Shown: positions 37,192 to 49,058 of the stretch, piece by piece
How positions within the stretch are numbered: the stretch's first letter is position 1
Layout of the letters: the number at the start of each line of letters is the position of its first letter
NCBI GenBank assembly: GCA_026874595.1
Contig: CM049311.1
Span: 47,867,676 to 47,931,675 of the forward strand
From: Sipunculus nudus
Taxonomy: Eukaryota; Annelida; Sipuncula; Golfingiida; Sipunculidae
Length of the DNA: 64,000 nt
Reading direction: 5' to 3'
Translations under genes and position numbers: made by a program
Notes under the pieces: generated by a model
The model's input: the letters and a program-made list of their open reading frames with translations, nothing else
The model's database searches: none
What the model was told of the DNA's origin: nothing

Positions 37192-39286
37192 TGGAGAAAT
37201 AGAAGAAGTACAACTACAACTACATTAGACAAAAACCGAATGGTATATGGCAATTATTTCAGAACAAACTTTTAATTTTGAATTTTAAATTATAATATTA
37301 TGGTAGTTGTTACGGGTGATATTACAAATACGGTTACTGTTGAAAATCTTTTTTTATTACCTAAGGGCTGGGACTGGACGAACTTCATCGTGGATCTGTC
37401 GGGCCCGTACGCCTCGTGTCCGCTGGTAGGACAAGACGGCTACTTCGTGACAGACGTCAGGACTCGGGACGGCCTACCGATCGTCGGGATCCGGGGCTCT
37501 GGTATCAGCGCCGAGTACCACGTGAACGCCATGAACGAGGCCATCCCCCAGATCATAGACACCTGGCCAAGCGTCCCTAAGTACCGTGATGTTGTATGTA
37601 TTTCGTTAAGTATTATAAAATAAGAGTATGAAAAAAAATGAGTGTATGTCTGTTGTATACTTGGTAGAAGCACTTGTAGAGTCCTAGGAGTCATTAGTTT
37701 TCTCTTAATGTAATACATTTTGAACTTTTAAATATCATTTAAATATAATTAAATTATTTAAAAATAACTATCTCATCAATAATACTTTATCTATTTGTAA
37801 GTCTGCACCCTTAAGTCTTACACATGTTTAAAAAATAAAAAAATGTACAGTTACTGTAATATTTGTCAACTGATAAGTCTATAATATCTATATTGTTTTA
37901 ACAACATGATGTACATGTTTCAGTTAGTCACTTTAAAAAAAACGCATGTCAACGTACATGTCACCCCACATTGAATGTGAACTGAACGATGTGCATGACG
38001 GAATACACATTCTTGAAAAGTCTAGTTTCAGCTATTTGTTGACAGCTGCATCACCCCTGCTGACTGTAACCTAAGGCTGTACTTATGTCAACATCCAGGA
38101 ATTACCTTTATTACTGGCCCCTATAGAATATTGACACTAATTAAATAGTGCAGACCAAGATAGCCCTGTGACGTAATTACAAGGGCCACGGTCTTGAATT
38201 AATCGCTTCTTACAAGATAAATATAAATCTAAGCTACTTATCTATATCTCCTCTTAATTGTACTTTTCTTTGGGCATATTAGTTAAACATTCCTTAACTA
38301 TCACATTTATCGGTTCTGAAAGAGCATCTATATACATAGGGCGGGGTGCCTGGCTTCCTCAGCTGGGGCACTCGAGCGTCATTTTCACTTCTTTATTCTT
38401 TTAAGTTTAAAAATACCTACATAAAATACCTTTCTTTAGTCAGTTGGAGGACAATATACCTTGTATTTCTGTTTATAGATTAGTAAAGCTTCCAGGTTCG
38501 GCTGCTCTGTTCAACCGGGCTGCAGAAACGACGTAGTCCTTGTTGCCTGTCTCTTCAGTGGGTAAGATTATTTCATTGCACCAACATTTACTCACATTGA
38601 TTGCATGGCAGGATAAATATTTATTCCTACCTTAGCTTTCTGGGTATTTGTCTGAGATAAATTATTTTTTATGCAAACACTGTTGGATTTATTACATTCA
38701 CTTTAAAAAAACAATCTCCTAAAGAATCCCTGCAATGCATTAAAAACAAACTAATTAGTAATACTTACAATAAGTTCTTATGGGTTTGATATGTTCAAAA
38801 GAAGTTAAGTAAAAAAAATCCATAATAAATGTTCCAACGGTTTTCAACATATATCTTAATTGAATCTGAATTTCTGATATTTATGGGTGGTTTGATTTTA
38901 TTCTCTTTAGTGTCGAATTGGAAAGTGGAGTAGGTCCAGGTAAGGATATAAATTATCAGCCTCACATGAAAAGCCTAAATCTTTGCCGACATTTGCTATT
39001 TATTCGCTTCCAGTTTATCTGTACTCTTAAGTCTGTGTATCTGGACTAGCACACGACTGTTGCATCATAATTAATTGATTCAATATTTATAACATTCATC
39101 CTAGTTTACAATAAATAACACATAGAGTTTTTTTCGAAAGGATAAAGTATATTTTTTTCTAACAAAGATATTCGAGCAAATAAATATAATTGAGTAAATG
39201 AAGGTGTAATTGAAGTGAAAAGCTCTCTTAGGAAAACATCATTGATACTTTTATAATTATTATCATTCTTACTATTCTTCTTCTCC

Positions 39287-39322
<36 letters not shown>

Positions 39323-42300
39323 GTGTGTGTACATATGTATACGTATATGCCATGTATAGATGAAGGGGAACCAAGGGCAAGAGCTTTTACAGAGGAGCAG
39401 TATGAAATTGCAGAGAGCATTACGGGACGGGTAAGCAAATAATTGTTTTTCGGATTGTAATACAATCTACACTCAAAATAATTGTTACAATGAATAAACG
39501 TCATGTCCTTTTAGAGTAAATGTGTGCTGCACGTGGCCTTGCTTGGTGATAATCATTTAGAGTAGACTACATTCCTATACAGGATCTCCGACTTAGGATT
39601 TTCTAAAAGGATCGATTCCTTCTCCCCATATGAATTTTGTTTGATAAGAGGGAGTAGTATACTTAGGGATTTACAAATATCTGTGGGTCCCAAGTAAATA
39701 ATCTTGAAGGTTTAATGAAAATTTTTATTTAAAAAAAGTTAAACCAAATGTTGTTTCATTGTTGCACATATAATGTATAGTGATTATTCTTCTGCGAGAT
39801 GTGCAAGGGTCATTATGTACACCAGAAATGTAGATTGGTTGAGATAATCGGCACTGGTCAGGAGGGTCACCGGAGCCATCTTTAACATAAAATGATGAGA
39901 CCAGAAATCGCGCGTCTACCTGGATCCATGAGGGCCGATGGCCGAGCGTCCCAAACCGATTTCGAGCGTCTCTGACGTTAACTCAAAATTATAGAACAGT
40001 CATAACCAGACAGTAAATATACGGCAGAATCGCCAGTAAAATATTCATCAGACGCGTCCTTTTTTTTCTTTTCCATTTGTACTACAAGTGCATAGGTTTA
40101 TGACCGAATTAATGAATCATGATAGCGACAAGATTTACGTATAGAACTTAAATATAGACACCGGTTCTATCAGTACAAACGACAAAGGCAATTATGGTTT
40201 ATTATCTAATTAACATAGTTAACATGTCGGAGTCATTTAGGGATCGCGTTACAAAAATTAACATACAACGGCCATAAGTTTTACATCAAATGAGTAGGTA
40301 CAAAACAAATTGACATGTTTTGTTGTAAATGCTTCTGGATCGTCTGATTCAGAAAGCGATCAATGTTTAAGTTGAATGGAAATTATGAAATAGGTCTTTT
40401 GATTAATGGTCAGTTGTACCAGAACACAAAGTACATCAAAGCCCCGGGAACAGTTACATGGAAGATGAAAGAGCAATCATCATGAATGACATATCACAGT
40501 GAATTAATGATCCTGTGGCGCAGCTGTAAACCTCTATTGAGAATTGTAGTTATTATTATCTTTCCTGCTCAAAGCTTTTATATGCATTATACAAAAGCTG
40601 ATTTCTAATACATGAATTATGTATCAAATCCATTCACTTTCATTTTTCATTCATATATTCACATCTGGAAATACCAAGACTTCTGTAAATACGATACACC
40701 TACACCCACCAGCAAAATATATCCGATGTTGAACAGTATTTGAGTCTTAATCATGATAACGGAATTATTATAGGATAGTACACAACGAGTGACCCGGTGA
40801 GTCACCATATTAGAGGACGGTACATTGTATGCTATATATGGCATGGCAAAATTATTTTACCCCGACTTTTGCTCAGGGGCCATTTCATTTAATGATACAG
40901 GGGAGAGCACAAGAAAAGAAATGAAGAATTGTTCTCTTTATCAAGATCAGATGTTGTGTTTCTATTTGAGATAAAAAAAGATCTTACACCATTTTTATGG
41001 TGTGAACATACAAAGGCAATGCTTTTTATCAGAAGTGTAAAAATGACCTTTTTCTCACGTGTACACCTGTGATCAGGCGAAGTTCAATGGAGACGCACCC
41101 ACTTATAAAGGCGATGTAAGCTAATTACATGATTGTACTTATAAAAATGACACATGCAGCCATACTGTTATTCAAACCAATATATAGCAATACCAAGCCG
41201 TATATAGAAAGTGTATAGTTTCTGAGGATATTTTCAGGGGAGGATTCAGAGGGGACAGCCCCCCCCCCCCCCCCCCCCCACCTCCTTTCGACCTAACAAA
41301 TCTGGGAAATAGTATAAAATATGCTTATTACCGAAGAGCAACACCGGATTTTTTGCGTCTTTTTGTCGGTTTGTTTCCTATATGTGTGCATATGAGATGT
41401 ATACATTTTAATACCACTTTCGGTACATCGGGATACCTTTGCAAGGGTGCTGAGCCATTGATCTTGGATATAGAATGATATACGTTACTACCGAAAAGCA
41501 AAGAGGACTTCGTGTCTGGTGCCGTTTTGTTCCCTATATTTCGGGAAAAGACAGGTATAAAGTCGTATAGCACTTCCAGCATACTTTTTTAATATCCTGT
41601 GTCTGATGTTACAGGAGTGGGACAACACCCGCTTCCTGGAAAACCTCTCCGGGTATGACATTGGTTGTAAGATGATTGTGGCGTCTTCTTGGGACTTCAA
41701 GCATGCAAACAGAATAGCGAGCGAAAGGGGCCTCGACGTGCGCGCCACCTATGGGGCTGACAGGAACCCGGGCAACACGGAGGCCGGAATGAAAGAGGTC
41801 CTCAAATACATGTCAAAGGTCAGGATTCATTCGTGCTAAAGAACATTATATTAATAATTAAATTTTATAAGAATTTTTTTGATAAGGTGGTCAGGAGATC
41901 TTCTATTAGTCAAAGAATAATGTGGGTTGTAATCATTCATTTTAAACTTTGTTTTAGATTTACAAAAATATATGGTTGTACTAAATATTTTTAACAAAGC
42001 AATAATATTTATATAAAACATGTTATCCTGTTTACATGATTATTCATATTCAGGAAATACTATCTCAGATTTACAGTATTGCGAATTTTCACAAGAAATT
42101 GCAGAATCTCCCTTGTGGGTACCAAAAAAATATTATTCACTGATGTATCAAGCATCTTTTTTCCACCAATCTTCTAAATTCTTTTAAACAGGTGAAGAAG
42201 GGTAGTCAAACAATGTTGTGTTTGACTCTATATTATTAAATGTATTTAACGATTTAGTCCTTAGACGGAAAATCGTGAGACATCAGCTGTGCTATTGTGC

Positions 42301-44717
42301 AAAATGCCAACGTGAATGTACATGGTACAGAGTTAGTATGGTGTCTCACAGAATATCGTCCTCTCGAGGCCCACGTGCATAATGTACATGTTACAATGTG
42401 TTCGTGGTATACACATCGTATACACAAAAAGATATTAAAAATGGGTAAAAATTAATGATAAATAACGATTAATAATTGAAACGAACTTCAGATATAGCTT
42501 TATCAGTATAACTTGGTAAGCAAAAGCAAGAGCTGAGCTACCATGGTACATTGGTATTTACAGCCTGCGGGAGCGAAGGTCGGCTGCAGCTTGAAACCTG
42601 ACTGTATCCACAACGGTGAGGAATGGGTCGTCGTCAGCTGTCTCTATTTGTAAGTACACTTTCACCTTTTACTCTCAGTTCCTCCATTAGCAACAGCTCT
42701 ATGGCTTGCAGGATATTCTTGTTACCGTTTCTAAGGTCATGACACGGTGAAATTACATTTTGACAAATAAGAACAAGAAAACAATTGAAATAGGTGATGA
42801 CTTAATATAAAATCCAGTTGCTGAATATATTATAATGAAGTTAGGTTGTTTACATGAGCAGGATGCAGCAGGTGTTCCGCGAAAAGTAATTAATTTGCAT
42901 TAACATTTATTGTCACATATATCATAAAAATTTAAATATCATGCAATCTCACAAACCTTGGCTACAATGTACCTCCCTATTGACTTTTCACCGTTCATTT
43001 AAATTGAGGAGAGATAAGATTTCTACGTGACTGTAATTTATTGTCCAGGGGTCAGTGTTCCTTTTCACTTTGACCATGTATGCCACTGGTAGAAGGCAGC
43101 AGGAGCTCATTTTGCGCTTGTCATAGAATCTTACATAAGGATTCAGCGAAACCTTTCGTAGTAATTGAATCCAGTTGAACAGCGGTTGTTCAACTATCTT
43201 GCCAGGGACATTGCTTTTAGGGTTTCAAAATCGGATGAAAAGCAGTTTCTTTTACGTTTTTTATTAATGCGACAATACTTTTATGGAGATTAATGAATAT
43301 TTTATTATCTATAAAGTATATTTTGATTGATATATTCCTGTTACACAAAATACATGAATGAATACATATGAAAAGTGTAATCAATTCAAAAGCGATAAAG
43401 AATAATGATTTAAACATTAAATTATGGACACGTGAGTGTTATACGCTCCCACTTTTAAGCTTTAGTTATGCGTGGTGGCGTAATGGATAGGGTGCTGGAC
43501 TTGTGACCGCTCTGTTGTGGGTTTTGGGTTCCGTTCTGGCCGCTTTTGCATAATGACTCTTGTAAAAAAGTTTGTTAAAAACGAGTGTTAAAAAAGTGGA
43601 CCGGGCGCAATCACAGGCGTCAACAGCGCGAGGAACTCCGTGTATCGCCAGAGCCAGAACACCTCCCTTTTACTACAAGGATGCCGCGCCCTCTCCATCC
43701 AGGAGTGAATTTGTACTGGTCATGGGGGCAGAACAATTTTGCCCGAACATATAACATTGCAGCGCCTATGATGGCTGTTTCGGTATAGTTTGTTGACAAA
43801 GTTGGCCGAGAAAAGCAACAAGAATGAACAGGCCTGAACACTCAGTCGGATTCGAATGACATCGTTAGAAATAAATTAAAAACGCCAGTTTCTTTTAAAA
43901 ATTTTCCACCGGTTTTTTTTACAAATTCAATTGCTTAAGACCTTAACTTCTTGTTCCTGTTATTGAACATTCATCTTGTTTCATTAAAGTTGAAGTGTAA
44001 CGGTAATGCCCTGTTTGATGAAAACCTAAAACTATAAAAATATATTAACATTACTTCATTTATTATCTACAGTTATGAACCATCCAGTATAAAAGGCGAG
44101 TGTAATACCTTTTATAAGGCTAAATAATTACACAAAATGTGTCGGTTGTTCAAAGAATTTTTCAGACATTTAACAGATTTCTATAATTTCCGATATGGTA
44201 TGTGGATTACGAGTTGCTTTTAGTGTATTTATCCATTCGGGCGAAGTGACTTTGAAATAAATTTGTATTAAAAAAAAATTAAAACACCTGTTTAAGGTAG
44301 CATCCATGGTAAACAAAAATAAAATCACTTTTAAATTCATGTTAGAGCCGAAAAAGAACGATGCCTCCTGTTCTTCTAATATTGAATGTAAAAATATTTG
44401 AATTTCTATCATATAACAAAGAAGCATTATAGATAATGATTTAACATTATATCAAAAACATTATATATAAAAAGAAAACAAAAATCGATACATATGCCAT
44501 TTAAACGAACGGTGTGTTAGGTTTTAAATGGTATATACTTTATGAGGTCAAAAGTATGATAATACAACTTTTGGGTTGGGTGTTAAAAATGAAGGTTTGT
44601 CGGATATTCAACCATAACATTTGCTGTCACTTGGATCACGATTATACACATGTAGATTTGTCACTCGCAGGATATGCTCTCTAAATTTAATTATATTTCA
44701 ATTTCAGGGTAGAATAA
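31028..44717 (+). CDS. Secreted protein with two tandem four-cysteine domains (9 exons, 277 aa)
   Basis: Nine exons joined by GT/AG introns keep one frame: 31028-31033, 36412-36528, 37366-37593, 38479-38561, 38911-38939, 39360-39430, 41615-41818, 42564-42649 and 44708-44717. Residues 1-21 form a signal peptide (MKLYLLTVFSACVACVFGG), so the protein should be exported. Domain 1 (about 20-145) has Cys59, 126, 132 and 141. Domain 2 (about 162-275) has Cys196, 254, 260 and 272. Both start RAFT.E, share W-D and LSG positions and end GCS...C...V..CL. Introns after I41/R178 and V117/K246 are phase 0, and those within G145/L275 are phase 2, so the domain was duplicated with its introns. The family is not recognised with confidence. 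GC-x5-C then hydrophobic strand-C-x-Y/F resembles the C-terminal part of CAP (SCP/TAPS) domains, but the active-site His/Glu pattern is not evident. Without the last splice, translation would stop two residues earlier (TTG TAA at 42648). Confidence 0.85.
31040..31109. repeat. (TA)n microsatellite in intron 1
   Basis: About 35 TA units starting directly after the exon 1 donor. Confidence 0.97.
31146..31190. repeat. Second (TA)n microsatellite in intron 1
   Basis: About 22 TA units, separated from the first by 36 bp of unique sequence. Confidence 0.97.
35439..35556. repeat. 58-bp tandem duplication in intron 1
   Basis: GGTTGCCCCTTTTTCTGCTG, then ATTCTTCACAAAATATACAT and AACAAATAAATAATC, occurs twice (35439 and 35497) with only one or two differences, so it is recent. 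Confidence 0.95.
36034..36095 (+). repeat. Dispersed repeat family B, copy 2
   Basis: ATGTTGATGCGGATTCAAGT, TCGCGGAGGAATGCGTTCT and ATGCTCTCTA match 28706-28772. Confidence 0.6.
36412..36528 (+). CDS. Exon 2: signal peptide and start of domain 1
   Basis: 117 bp, phase 0 at both ends (residues 3-41). Acceptor TTTCTAG, donor GTAAGT. It encodes LYLLTVFSACVACVFGG, then RAFTIEAEKHARELFASV. Confidence 0.85.
37163..37190. repeat. (AAT)n microsatellite in intron 2
   Basis: About nine AAT/ATA triplets. Confidence 0.95.
37366..37593 (+). CDS. Exon 3: main part of domain 1
   Basis: 228 bp, phase 0 at both ends (residues 42-117), markedly GC-richer than its introns. Acceptor ACCTAAG, donor GTATGT. It encodes GWDWTNFIVDLSG and carries Cys59. 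Confidence 0.9.
38479..38561 (+). CDS. Exon 4: cysteine-rich end of domain 1
   Basis: 83 bp, phase 0 in and phase 2 out (residues 118-144 and part of 145). Acceptor TTTATAG, donor GTAAGA. It encodes FGCSVQPGCRNDVVLVACLF. Confidence 0.9.
38911..38939 (+). CDS. Exon 5: 29-bp micro-exon of the linker
   Basis: Phase 2 in, phase 1 out. Acceptor TTCTCTTTAG, donor GTAAGG. It encodes VELESGVGP between the domains. The downstream frame is consistent only if it is included. Confidence 0.8.
39289..39320. repeat. (ATT)n microsatellite just upstream of exon 6
   Basis: About eleven triplets ending 40 bp before the exon 6 acceptor, where a pyrimidine tract would normally be. Confidence 0.95.
39360..39430 (+). 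CDS. Exon 6: linker and start of domain 2
   Basis: 71 bp, phase 1 in, phase 0 out (residues 155-178). The acceptor CATGTATAG has a poor pyrimidine tract; the donor is GTAAGC. It encodes RAFTEEQYEIAESITGR, the counterpart of RAFTIEAEKHARELF in exon 2. Confidence 0.85.
39431..41614 (+). other. Intron 6, 2.2 kb
   Basis: It contains a pure C run of about 21 bases (41259-41279) and a ~160-bp direct duplication close to the exon 7 acceptor. No coding sequence was seen in the rest. Confidence 0.6.
41329..41590. repeat. Imperfect direct repeat, offset 160 bp, upstream of exon 7
   Basis: TTACCGAAGAGCAA, then TGTTTCCTATAT (from 41329), is echoed by CTACCGAAAAGCAA, then TTGTTCCCTATAT (from 41489). The intervening parts are more diverged. 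Confidence 0.65.
41615..41818 (+). CDS. Exon 7: main part of domain 2
   Basis: 204 bp, phase 0 at both ends (residues 179-246), GC-rich. Acceptor TTACAG, donor GTCAGG. It encodes EWDNTRFLENLSGYDIGC and carries Cys196. It is the counterpart of exon 3. Confidence 0.9.
42564..42649 (+). CDS. Exon 8: cysteine-rich end of domain 2
   Basis: 86 bp, phase 0 in, phase 2 out (residues 247-274 and part of 275). Acceptor TTTACAG, donor GTAAGT. It encodes VGCSLKPDCIHNGEEWVVV, then SCLY. It is the counterpart of exon 4. Retaining the intron would give an immediate stop. Confidence 0.88.
43468..43545 (+). repeat. tRNA-derived SINE head in intron 8
   Basis: TGGCGTAATGG (43476-43486) fits the Pol III A box. 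GGTGCTGGACTTGTGACCG resembles an anticodon arm, with GTG in the loop position. GGTTCCGTTCT (43527-43537) is a mutated B box. The arms no longer pair fully, so it is not a tRNA gene. Confidence 0.55.
44708..44717 (+). CDS. Exon 9 (coding part): last residues and stop
   Basis: Acceptor ATTTCAG, then G completing Leu275, GTA GAA TAA. A further donor-like CAG|GTAAAA at 44759 suggests that the 3' UTR may be spliced again. ATTAAA at 45372 and AATAAA at 45417 are candidate poly(A) signals if it is not. Confidence 0.65.
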
Positions 44718-45090
44718 ACGAAGCAACATCGATCATAGACTTAAATAGTCTCCTCCAGGTAAAACAATTCATTTAAAGCTCGTCTTAATTATTAATGCTA
44801 AGTAAGTGATTTGGCACATTATTTGTGTTTTGCATCTTCATCGTTTATATACCAGTCAGTCGCTAGTGAACTCCGACTGATTATTAACTTATCCAAACTT
44901 CCCAAATGTTTTCCTTGTTAAACTTAAATTGAGGTCCATGAAGGAGACAGAAACTGGAACATATCTTATACTTGCTCGAATATCGTGAAAATGTCAAAGG
45001 ATTTAAAATATCATTTTTTTTCAAATACTGAGGTTTTTACTGATCAGATGCAATTTCATGGTTTGTATCATAATCCAGCACATGCTCAGT

Positions 45091-45212
45091 TGTGACTATA
45101 TCTATAGGTGTGACTATATCTATAGGTGTGACTATATCTACAGGTGTGACCATATCTATAGGTGTGACTATATCTGTGAGTGTGACTATAACGATAGGTG
45201 TGACTATATGTG
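45091..45212. repeat. 18-bp minisatellite, seven copies
   Basis: TGTGACTATATCTATAGG starts at 45091, 45109, 45127, 45145, 45163, 45181 and 45199. Because 18 is a multiple of three, it gives a CDYIYR peptide repeat, which is not a gene. Confidence 0.93.
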
Positions 45213-45832
45213 TGTGTATGTGGTGAGTGAGGGGATAGAGAGAGGAAAGTAAAATTGTTGTTCCCGTGAAGAGGTTTCAGTATTGTCGTACATTATGACA
45301 TGATGAATGTATTTTGTCCTCACTTATCTATTTAATGTTATCTTTAATGTTTGATATGATGATTGGTACATATTAAATACTGAAGATTCCTTTGGAAAAT
45401 CCCTAATTTAATTTTTAATAAAATTTAAACAATATTTTTGCCTTATAAAATATACATTATTTGATTATGTCCTACAGGTAGCCAAAATTTTAAGCTATAA
45501 AATTTCCTTGTTGTATCTTGTAGGCCATGATCAAAGGACACGTCCATATCACCACACAGACGAAGAGGGCAGCTGATTCACCCGGTCCTGCTGATTATTT
45601 TCTTATTAAACAGAATGTCTCCATATACAATATTTGTGTTCACTTGTGCAGACCCTTCACCTATAAATTGTTCTTATGTGGGAGTGGACCGAGGAAGAAC
45701 CGTCCATATAACCTGTCGTGGAATGAACTATGTATCTGTACCACGGCCACACATAACACTGAGAAAACTGCCAGTATTAGCTGCAACTGTTCATGTTTCT
45801 ATACTGATGGATAGAACGACATCAAAATATTA

Positions 45833-45833
<1 letters not shown>

Positions 45834-45881
<48 letters not shown>

Positions 45882-45900
45882 GAGAGAGAGAGAGAGAGAA
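45834..45900. repeat. (GA)n microsatellite
   Basis: A run of GA with a single TGAG interruption. Confidence 0.95.
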
Positions 45901-46196
45901 GGAGAGAAAGAGAGAGGAAAGCATGGGTTCGAATCTCATGCCAGGCGATGAGATTTTTTAGTCGAGCATCATAGTTGAGCGCTCTGCAGGCTTAATGGGG
46001 AGGCTGTGCCCAAAAATCGTGTTTCACTCACAAACGATGCGCCTTTGGAGGGTTCCAAGCAATGGGGATGACACACACCCAAGACCCGCAGGAGTGGTAC
46101 AAAGAGCCACGTAGTCCGAAACAGGAATAGAATTCTGCAGATATACATATAGTATATTTGGTTAACATGCATTAAAATGGAAGCGTTTACCATTAC

Positions 46197-46200
<4 letters not shown>

Positions 46201-46242
<42 letters not shown>
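46201..46242. repeat. (GA)n microsatellite
   Basis: About 21 GA units, 300 bp after the first. Confidence 0.95.
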
Positions 46243-46246
<4 letters not shown>

Positions 46247-46770
46247 TTCTAGGTAAAATTATTCAAAGAATTTTAAATTAAATCAACTTAAACCAATTTT
46301 TAACCATTAAACCTTAAAATGTGTTATCGCAAATAAATGGATAATCCCCTTCTGATACACGATATAGCCATTTCTCCGATACCTTCCTCTAATTTTATGA
46401 GTTACCCATGCATCACCGAACTTGAATAATCGATATTGTCATTTCTTCCTATTACTATCCCCGGTAAACTTGTAGTGTATGGCTGACATTTACGCGAACA
46501 CGACCCCTGCTTCCAGACCGGAGCTGTAATAAACCTTGTGTAGTAATTTTTATGTGGATTCTGTATGACATCGGTTTAACAGAATTTCTATATAAAGTAT
46601 ATATGCTGAAATTAATCATTGTATCCTATCGGTCGATCGCTGTGGTGATAAAGAACACTTCTCCAAGAAGGAATCTACTTATAATTTATCTTGGAATGAT
46701 AAAGCAAACAAAAAATATATAAATAACTAGAAGGTTGCTTCTTAAGCACCACGCGCATCAATTTTGATAA

Positions 46771-46792
46771 CCCCCGCCCCCCCCCCCCCCCC
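46771..46792. repeat. Poly-C tract
   Basis: A C run with one G interruption. Similar C runs occur at 41259-41279 and 63281-63307. Confidence 0.9.
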
Positions 46793-48834
46793 ATGCACCA
46801 AAAATTTTCATTTTTTATACAGTAAATATGTACCAATTTTGAGTTCCAGAAGCTCAGACATTTGTTTGAATAAAATACAGTAATAAAATGTCGCATAAAA
46901 TCTATCTGTGTCAAGTTGTATTTAAACCTGTTTAGCAAAACAGTTCTGTTGTTTAAAACGTGTCTGAGGAACATATTTTTGCCTTATCAAAAGAGGTCAA
47001 AGACTATTGCATAAATTTTATCTGTTGCACAACAAAGATGGCTGTCTCTGTGGAGGCAGGTTTTGTATATTGTTAGTTAATTAGTGTCACCAAGCCTGCC
47101 TATAAATACATGCATCAATAGAGGGTATAGATTACGGAAATTTTTAACCTGAACAAATTTGTAATTGTCGTTCCCAAGTCAGCATAAAATTAAGATTATA
47201 GGACTCCATTATACAGCAGTCGACGGCTGTAATTAATAAATATTATCACTGACTTATTAATATATATATAATAGATATTTCAGAAATATAACATAAAATA
47301 ATATCAAATTCATATTTAAACTCATACTCATATACGATTGATCTATAAAATTTAAAAAGTGGTGTTCGGCCCGTGACCAGAAAAAAACTCTGAATATCAG
47401 AGCTGCAAAAATCAAGCATTACAACGGCACATAATCCATTAAAAGCCACACAAACAGGGATCAACTGCACGTTAAAATATACCCTGTATTTAAATGTTTT
47501 AGTTGATTTTTTATTAGATTTCAGAACTAAATTCCCCGCGCTTCATTAAAACGCCCCAGAGTTTCCCAAATTGAACTCGACATGCACAGCTGTGATTTGA
47601 GACGGTCTTCTAAGACGCCCATCAATATCACTTTTCTCCTGCATTATGGCAAATGAAATACAGTAAACTGAAATGCCACCGATATTATGTTGCATAGAGC
47701 GCTTTCTTCTCAAATTCTCCCTCTTCCTTTGTTGTCACCATATATCTTACTCAGTCTAATCGGAACACGACATGCACGAAAATGTGACGTTTAAACTTCT
47801 TCAGGCTCACTGGAATAGTATCCGTATTCCATCTCTGTTCTTCAAGCTCACAGCTGACAAATGCATGCTTTGTGGGAGGCCATCTATATGTAAGTCACTG
47901 CCTGCAGCTGCTCGTCTCATGACGTGACCACTGACATCACTCGTCATCAGTAAACTAACCTTTTTTCGTACAACTTTATATTTGAAACAGCTTAAGCGGA
48001 TATATTTGACCATCGATGATACATCGAAAGAACTATTTGCTTTACTATTCATCTATAGTTTTTAATTGTTCTCCTGAGATGTCTCCTTTATATAATAGAA
48101 TATTGATCAGCAACCAGTACCACTCCACCGTATAGCACTGAGAAGTGATTTGAATAATAAGAACGAATGTTTTGCATGAAATTTGTTATGTGTGTGTGAC
48201 AGGGCATTGAGAGCTTTGCGAGATGGTTAGAAAAGTGTGTATGTGTAAGCCAGATCCTCAATAATATGTTTAATCCAACCTGTTTAGCGGTATCAGATCT
48301 TATTTTGATTGAGAGAAATTAGAGTTAGAACCGTATATTACCATGAATTCCAGGAGTAAACAGGAAACAAAACAAAATAATAGATTTTCTTATCTACGTG
48401 GTAGGTTTACCCTCTGATCTGTCAAGAAATACTGTGAGCAGCGACATGAAGACATGACATTAACTGAACGTCATCGCTGGTTGTCCTCTCAAGTTATGCG
48501 CTAAGTCAACACAACGTTCTCACGTCTAGCCAGCCTTTTTCTTTAAAAAAAAGTGTGCGATGATACATACATTTTTTACCGTTTTTTTTTATCTCAGTAG
48601 AACTTCCTCACTGCAGCGGAACTGCTGGTCCTCGGGAGTGCGGGGTTGAAGCTAGGTTCTCGCGGGTATGTTTATCCGCGTATGTGTGTGTGCGTGTGTG
48701 CATGGACATGATCGAACGCGTCCGCTGCCCTCTCAATACTTGAAATGTAGAGAACAACAAATTAATAGAAAAGTAATTTTTGAATGAAAACCTATACTGA
48801 ACTCTATGATTATAGTGACATAACCGCCAAAATC

Positions 48835-48840
48835 TTTATT
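48835..48840 (-). terminator. Candidate poly(A) signal of the GPCR gene
   Basis: TTTATT on the plus strand is AATAAA on the minus strand, about 220 nt beyond the receptor stop codon. Confidence 0.45.
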
Positions 48841-49058
48841 GCAGACAGCTCAGGTGGTAACAGATGTAACAACGAGTATTGCAGCGAAATAATAGGACAT
48901 TGCGCATCCCTTTGATAACGGATACGCTTGACAACAGTCACAATGTTTCAGGAGAAATGATTTACATTTACAACATTTCCGTTTTCACGAGAAAGCAAGC
49001 ACCCTGGATTAATGATCTTACAGCACGTTAATGTAACATTACAACATCCAATTAGTCA

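Larger units (their letters stand above)
44760..48834. other. Intergenic region between the two convergent genes
   Basis: It contains the 18-bp minisatellite, two (GA)n tracts and a poly-C run. A GGTTCGAATCTCATGCC B-box-like motif at about 45920 follows the first (GA)n but has no A box. No ORF is convincing. Confidence 0.5.

Noticed and set aside
45058-45252. CDYIYR repeat peptide
   Set aside because: It is an 18-bp minisatellite read in frame, too short and without an associated gene.
45915-45950. GGTTCGAATCTC B-box-like motif suggesting a tRNA
   Set aside because: The sequence upstream is a (GA)n tract with no A box or pairing arms, so no tRNA can be built.
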